DNA of 64,000 nt from Meandrina meandrites (lineage: Eukaryota; Cnidaria; Anthozoa; Scleractinia; Meandrinidae). Within the stretch, counting starts at the first letter, position 1. Each line of letters starts with the position of its first letter. The stretch spans positions 23,574,255 to 23,638,254 of the forward strand of contig OY855903.1 in the NCBI GenBank assembly GCA_963693305.1, read 5' to 3'. Shown piece after piece: positions 58,835-64,000 of the stretch. Made by a program: the position numbers and the translations under genes. Below the pieces are notes generated by a model. The model was not told where the DNA came from, did no database searches, and was given only the letters and a program-made list of their open reading frames with translations.

Positions 58835-60916
58835 TTAAAGTGGGTCCATATTTATTCCGGGCGCACTTGTCCATGACAAACTTTGCGTTATAACTTTTTA
58901 GGCTTTGACGCGATGGCGGTGAAACTTTGGGAAAATGTTCACCTATCATTCGGCGATAGTAATATGAAAATAGATTTAACTGGTTAAAAATATTTTTGAT
59001 GTTACTGGCAATTAATCGGACCCTCCTTTTTACAAAAAATCGAGTCCAGAAAAAAATTTTGCTGATAGATTTTGGCTAAACTTAAACTGAACTGAAATCA
59101 GCTTATATTGACTAAATACATATTATAGTCAAGTTTCAGAAAAATCGTCGGAACAGAATCGCTGAAATATTAAGGTCACCTAAATTCGACATTTAAATTC
59201 TATTGAAATGTTCTTTTCTTGGCGCCTGTTGTGAAAACAAGCTACGAACCCAAATTTCTGCAAGAAGCATCCCCAATGCTTGCTAAATCAATGTGCCTCG
59301 CCGATTTGCGATCGTGACAACCGTTAAAAAATATTTGCTTTCCTTGTAAACATTACAAAATGATCGAAAATCTTCTCAAACCAACAAAGTTACATTTTCC
59401 ATAAATTTTACAAAATACACCGCAGTTTTGTGTCAAACTCCTTCCAAACAAACTTCAGGATATTGCAATGTTTTTGCATCGATTTTTGCTGCTGTACGAG
59501 GCTGTAAATTGGAGAATTTATGTTGGGATTTCAAGCGGCTCCGCGACTGTTCTCTGGCCAAGCGGATGAGCAGTTTTGTTTATGTAGTTCTGAATACGAA
59601 ATGAGCACGTGCGTTATTTATTGCACGAATTCGCACCTTTTCAAGGGGGGTGTATTTGGTATTTTGCACAGACTGAGCTAGCAGTGCCAGTTCCATGATT
59701 CGTCTTTAAAATACCGGCACTAAAATGCATGTTGGCCGTAATGGAACGAATTTATGTGCTGCGATATGATTTCGATTTTGTAAATTATAAAATAATTTGT
59801 TAAATGATAGGAAGGAGGAGAAACGACGAATGAGTAGATGAAGTAGGTGCAGCAGTTATAAAATCTGCCATTGTATATCTAAACAAAACTACTCGTCCAC
59901 TTCGCCACTGCATTCTAGCTCAAAAACAAAGAATTTATTTCATCTGCATATCCTTTAGAACAATTGCAATCGCTTGTTCAACTCTAAAGTGACTTATTGC
60001 TGTTAGTGACAGTTCGTTAATCTCCACAATAAATTACAATACACCTCATTGTTACTTTCATTGAGCGTACATCTTCCCTTCCCTCCTGGGCGCGCATTTC
60101 AAATACACCCCCCTTGAAAAGGTGCGAATTCGTGCAATAAATAACGCACGTGCTCATTTCGTATTCAGAACTACATAAACAAAACTGCTCGTCCGCTTGG
60201 CCAGAGAACAGTCGCGGAGCCGCTTGAAATCCCAACATAAATTCTCCAATTTATAGCCTCGTACAGCAGCAAAAATCGATGCAAAAACATTGCAGTATCC
60301 TGAAGTTTGTTTGGAAGGAGTTTGACACAAAACTGCGGTGTAATTTTCTATAATTTATGGAAAATGTAACTTCGTTGGTTTGAGAAGATTTTCGATCATT
60401 TTGTAATGTTTACTAGGAAAGCAAATATTTTTTAACGGTTGTCACGATCGCAAATCGGCGAGGCACATTGATTTAGCAAGCATTGGGGATGCTTCTTGCA
60501 GAAATTTGGGTTCATAGCTTGTTTTCACAACAGGCGCCAAGAAAAGAACATTTCAATAGAATTTAAGTGTCGAATTTAGATGACCTTAATATTTCAGCGA
60601 TTCTGTTCCGACGATTTTTCTGAAACTTGACTATAATATGTATTTAGTCAATATAAGCTGATTTCAGAAGCTCAGCCAAAATCTATCAGCAAAATTTTTT
60701 TCTGGACTCGATTTTTTGTAAAAAGTAGGGTCCGATTAATTGCCAGTAGCATCAAAAATATTTTTAACCAGTTAAATCTATTTTCATATTACTATCGCCG
60801 AATGATAGGTGAACATTTTCCCAAAGTTTCGCCGCCATCGCGTCAAAGCCTAAAAAGTTATAACGCAAAGTTTGTCATGGACAAGTGCGCCCGGAATAAA
60901 TATGGAGCCACCTTAA
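58835..60916. mobile_element. TTAA-flanked 2.07-kb foldback element 4
   Basis: TTAA at 58835-58838 and 60913-60916 bracket arms of about 820 bases (58839-59660 and 60098-60912) that are reverse complements with few differences. The ends are AGTGGGTCCATATTTATTCC and the complement of GGTGGCTCCATATTTATTCC. A spacer of about 440 bases separates the arms. No open frame spans an arm convincingly, and no transposase is seen. It is in the first ZNFX1 intron if the candidate 5' exon is real. Confidence 0.9.
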
Positions 60917-61299
60917 GCCGCTTCAATCTTTTCTAGAAATAAATCAATAAAGGAAAGAACCGCGTTTCTACTGGTAGAGTATTGCAAGGAAATCCCAGAG
61001 AATCATCTCACACTATGAATTGCTATTCAGCAAATTAACTGACATATATGACATACAAGTCTTGTTGGGACAAGTAGACTCTCCGTCATAATTGGACCTT
61101 ATTCTTCCATTTCCAGCCCCATAAATTATTGCAGACTCACATTTACCCACGCTGCTTAATACCCCATTTAAATAGTCGAAATATCACATTTTCCTATTTT
61201 GCGAAAAACCTGTCTTACAGATTTTTAATTTATTTTGCATGATTTTTTAATGAGAGCCTCGTCGAGAATTCTTTTAGGGGAAGGGGATAGTTTCCTTTC

Positions 61300-61760
61300 G
61301 AGCTTTATGTCAATTTATGGTAAAATTCTTGCGTGCTTCGGGCCCATCTGGAATTCGCCCAGGGGACACTCCTTGGTCCCAGGGGGGAGGGATGGCTACC
61401 TTTTGGCTCCATCTGAATTCTTCCAGGGGGAACTTTTTGACCCAAGGGGTAGGTACGTTTTGAACTAAATGGTGAAAGGATTGTGGATTTTGACTTAATT
61501 GTCGCACATTTAGTGTAATTATAGTATTTGCTAAGCTTGATTGTTCCATTTCAGCTATGGGCCTTTCCAATAGTTTTCCAGGGGATGCAGGAGAGGGTTG
61601 AGTAAAATGGTGAAATGAATGTGCACTTTACGTTGAAAACCCCTGGCGTGTATATGGTGTTCGTGGAGCTTAACAATTTCAGCTACTGCTGCATCTGGAA
61701 TTATGGGGGCACTTTTTTACCTAGGGGGAGGGGTAGTTATTCAATATTTTTTTCTATTTA
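61300..61760. repeat. Imperfect direct repeats, G-rich
   Basis: Three diverged blocks with CATCTGGAATT or CATCTGAATT followed within 35 bases by CCAGGGG or AGGGGGAGG recur at about 61347, 61408 and 61689. Confidence 0.4.
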
Positions 61761-61979
61761 TAAACTGTTGCTATAGTAACCAGTGACGTCATGAAAATGA
61801 CGACCACTTGTTCAGCAATGATTGGGAATTTGTTTGACATCATTATTGTAGGAGCAACTGATAAAGGTTTGTAGTACTGGCCCATCAAAGTTATAGAGCT
61901 GGAAATTGCTGGACCCCGTTGCGAGCCTCCTTAAGCTACAGTAGTTTTGTACAATTTACATGTGTATGTATGAATGTAC

Positions 61980-62114
61980 CTTCATCAAGTGGTACTGAAT
62001 CATCTTCATCTGTTTCAGTTTTCAGTTTTCCATAATCTGTTTGTGCTTGTAAATCATCTGTTTGTTTTAAAATGTTTTCATCAGTTAAAGTGCATATGAA
62101 GTAAAAAATAATTA
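61980..62114 (-). CDS. Candidate upstream ZNFX1 exon
   Basis: On the minus strand a frame stays open across 135 bases and reads acidic, low-complexity protein (KQTDDLQAQTDYGKLKTETD, then DEDDSVPLDE), ending at GATGAAG|GTACAT. That donor leaves one base; the known exon at 58607 starts with two, and the join makes a glycine, so the phases fit. The acceptor AAGCAG at 62115 lies only 14 bases from a TTAA element, whose end supplies the pyrimidine tract. There is no in-frame ATG, so another exon would be needed. No family similarity is recognisable in this part. Confidence 0.3.
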
Positions 62115-62499
62115 CTGCTTATTTTTAAAGGAGAACGGAAGACTAGAATTCATATTTTATATAACCACTGGAAATCATAGAAATAGCTTAGATTTGTAGA
62201 AAACAACAAGTAAAAGCGAATTTTTCCTACCAAAATTGACGAAAATGGTTAAAACTTGTAGTCTTTTTTCGCAATTGAACGTCCGCCATTTTGAACATAT
62301 TTTCTTCCGGTTGCTTCCAAAAAAGGAATGTCAGCCCACGTGTTGTTACGTCACTGCGCACTTGCAAATTTCTTCAGTTCAATGTTTTGTGCACTTCTGT
62401 GCATTTCGTGTTGTCTAACCAAATCTTTCGTTTTGACAACTGTAGCAAACTTATATTACGGCTGAGTTTAATTCATTTGAACCGATGGGAAAAAGCTTA

Positions 62500-62650
62500 G
62501 GATTCGAAGAAGACGTTGTTGAACGTGGAGATCAGCGAGACGAGGAGGCGAAAATATGTCGTGGGCGAGTGTGATATTTGTGTTAACTTGGAAGGCGATC
62601 AAGAAAGACAATGTTTATGCTGCCAGGAGATCAAGGAATCCACGAATTAA
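62500..62650 (+). other. Short cysteine-rich open frame inside TTAA element 5
   Basis: A frame of about 50 codons reads DSKKTLLNVEISETRRRKYV, then a segment with CDIC and CLCCQEI, then stops. The CCQEI pattern recalls the cysteine-rich cytoplasmic P2X7-like domain often found in cnidarian repeats, but the match is short. It is likely a captured or decayed fragment. Confidence 0.25.
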
Positions 62651-63323
62651 ATTTCAGGTCAATAGTAATTTTGTATTCAGAAGATGATATTTGTATTTGA
62701 AAGCTAATAAACAGCCCTACTTTCGGTGAGAAGAAACTGTTGTTTGATGTGTTTTGTTGTCACGAGTTTTTGCCATGAGCATTTGAGAAAGCGTTCGTGG
62801 CTCAATTGGCTGCGAAATAATCTGCTTACCGGTATATTAATTTCGCTAAGATGTACTGGGAGCTCTAAGCACCCTAGCAATCAAATGATCGGCTTAGAAA
62901 GGTTTATGACGGGAACTATCTTAAATTTCACGGCTGTCAGACTAATAATGTTTTTTAGATTCCTGAACTCGGTAAATCCTCCAACATAATACTTATTCAC
63001 AAGGAATAGCTGATCGGTTTGTACCATGCTCTAGTCAAGCTTACTATTTCATGCAAACGTTTCATGCTACAAATGGAAACTGAGCAACTTAAATAGAATA
63101 TTATACCCACTGGAGACAGTGTCATAAACATATAATGTCGATTTTACTTTTTAATTTACCTTCGCTTTCGCTTCTCTGACATTCGCTTTCAAGCTAAGCC
63201 TTCTGCATACACTACTTTAACGTGGAAATATGGTCGGTACAGTAACTTTCTTTAACTCTTGTGTATGTTTTTTCGGATCCAAAGTTCGAGGCAGCGATCA
63301 CTTTTAAGCAATTCTCTTCAAGT

Positions 63324-63563
63324 TTATCTTGACATTGACTTGTTTAGGCGAATTCGCACTTTTAATTCGCGCCAGTAATTCATTGAGCAACGCTCCACTT
63401 GCCAGAGGTAATCGATGAAAGCTTCTGCTTCTTTATATGTATCTGGGCGTTTTTTTGCAACATCATAGAAGTGCACATTGAACTGTAATTTTTGTCGTCC
63501 GAGCTTGAAAATTCTATTGCGCAGTGACGTCATGCTTTGCAGCCAAGCCTTCAATATGGCGGA
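63324..63563 (-). other. 80-codon open frame inside TTAA element 5
   Basis: The frame includes NVHFYDVAKKRPDTYKEAEA and FIDYLWQVERCSMNYWREL, which look more protein-like than background. There is no ATG at its head; it would start with TTG. It overlaps the right arm of the element. I do not recognise a family. It could be a remnant exon. Confidence 0.2.
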
Positions 63564-64000
63564 CAAAATGGCGGACGTTCAAATTGCCCTGACGAGCACC
63601 TTTTTGCTGTCATAATCGGGTTAAAACGTAAGTACAATTCCAAATACCTTAATATTTGCTTAACACACATCACATACTTTCATTTAAACTAGTTTAAAAA
63701 ATTCGCATTTTTGTCTTCCGTTCTCCTTTAAGGCTTTTCGAAATAAAGATGAATGGCGTTTTCTTTTTTGAAATATCTTCTTTCGTTATGGAGATATTAA
63801 GGTTTTTGTATTATGCAAATGAGGAAAGTGATGACGTCATTAATTGTTCTACAAAAAGATAAATCACTGAATCAAGCATATCTCTTGGAGTATTAAAGTG
63901 GTGTTCTTCAAACTTGCAGGGACAGATCCAGGAATTTTTTAAAGGGGGGGTTGTACACTATTGTAGTAACCTTAAATGCAAAAAACAATTTTATTCAATT

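Larger units (their letters stand above)
62125..63731. mobile_element. TTAA-flanked foldback element 5
   Basis: TTAA at 62125-62128 and 63728-63731 bracket a 1,599-base element with ends AGGAGAACGGAAGAC and complement. The arms extend about 300 bases but are more diverged than in element 4; both carry GAACGTCCGCCATTTTG and TTACGTCACTGCGCA-like blocks. Inside are a short cysteine-rich frame (62500-62650, +) and an 80-codon open frame (63324-63566, -), neither with a convincing start. Confidence 0.8.
58608..64000. other. Repeat-rich region upstream of the visible ZNFX1 exons
   Basis: This is probably ZNFX1 intron and upstream sequence. It has a 2.07-kb foldback element (58839-60912), imperfect GGAATT/CCAGGGG-rich repeats (61300-61760), a possible 5' exon (61980-62114) and a second TTAA element (62129-63727). 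From 63732 to the end nothing is recognised apart from a GGGGGG run near 63944. Confidence 0.6.

Overview
The window is a stretch of an intron-rich, AT-rich animal nuclear genome with dense foldback repeats, tRNA-derived SINEs and homopolymer tracts. Gene content (a Retinoblastoma-like pocket protein, NAGLU, TCF25, ZNFX1), compact exons with canonical GT-AG introns, and the style of the short interspersed repeats fit a cnidarian, most likely an anthozoan such as a coral or anemone. That assignment is an inference from gene and repeat character, not from a search.

Layout. 1-8741 (+): the 3' part of an RBL1/RBL2-type pocket-protein gene; its upstream exons lie off the left edge, and base 1 is itself a splice donor. 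8742-13828: intergenic, with a 104-bp tandem repeat and small foldback elements. 13829-20649 (-): a complete 7-exon lysosomal alpha-N-acetylglucosaminidase gene (NAGLU); its first intron carries a foldback element with minisatellite arms and a broken coding fragment. 20650-20818: a 169-bp divergent promoter shared with TCF25, with a CACGTG E-box. 20819-40686 (+): a complete 23-exon TCF25 (NULP1) gene, whose 5.2-kb second intron contains two tandem copies of a ~2.1-2.3-kb unit. 40687-47718: repeat-rich spacer. 47719-49523 (+): a two-exon gene for a 248-residue protein I do not recognise. 49524-51787: spacer with miniature elements. 51788-58607 (-): most of a ZNFX1-type helicase gene, including a short last exon that carries the true C-terminus. 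A possible further 5' exon lies at 61980-62114. 58608-64000: two large TTAA-flanked foldback elements.

The genes are housekeeping or immune-type loci and do not form one pathway: cell-cycle repression (RBL), lysosomal heparan sulfate breakdown (NAGLU), ribosome quality control or transcription (TCF25) and RNA sensing (ZNFX1). NAGLU and TCF25 are arranged head to head and may share promoter control. The most distinctive signal is the mobile-element landscape: at least five TTAA-flanked foldback elements, two TA-flanked elements, one hAT-like and one Mutator-like miniature element, and a tRNA-derived SINE family in both orientations. The best candidate for something undescribed is the orphan gene at 47719-49523.
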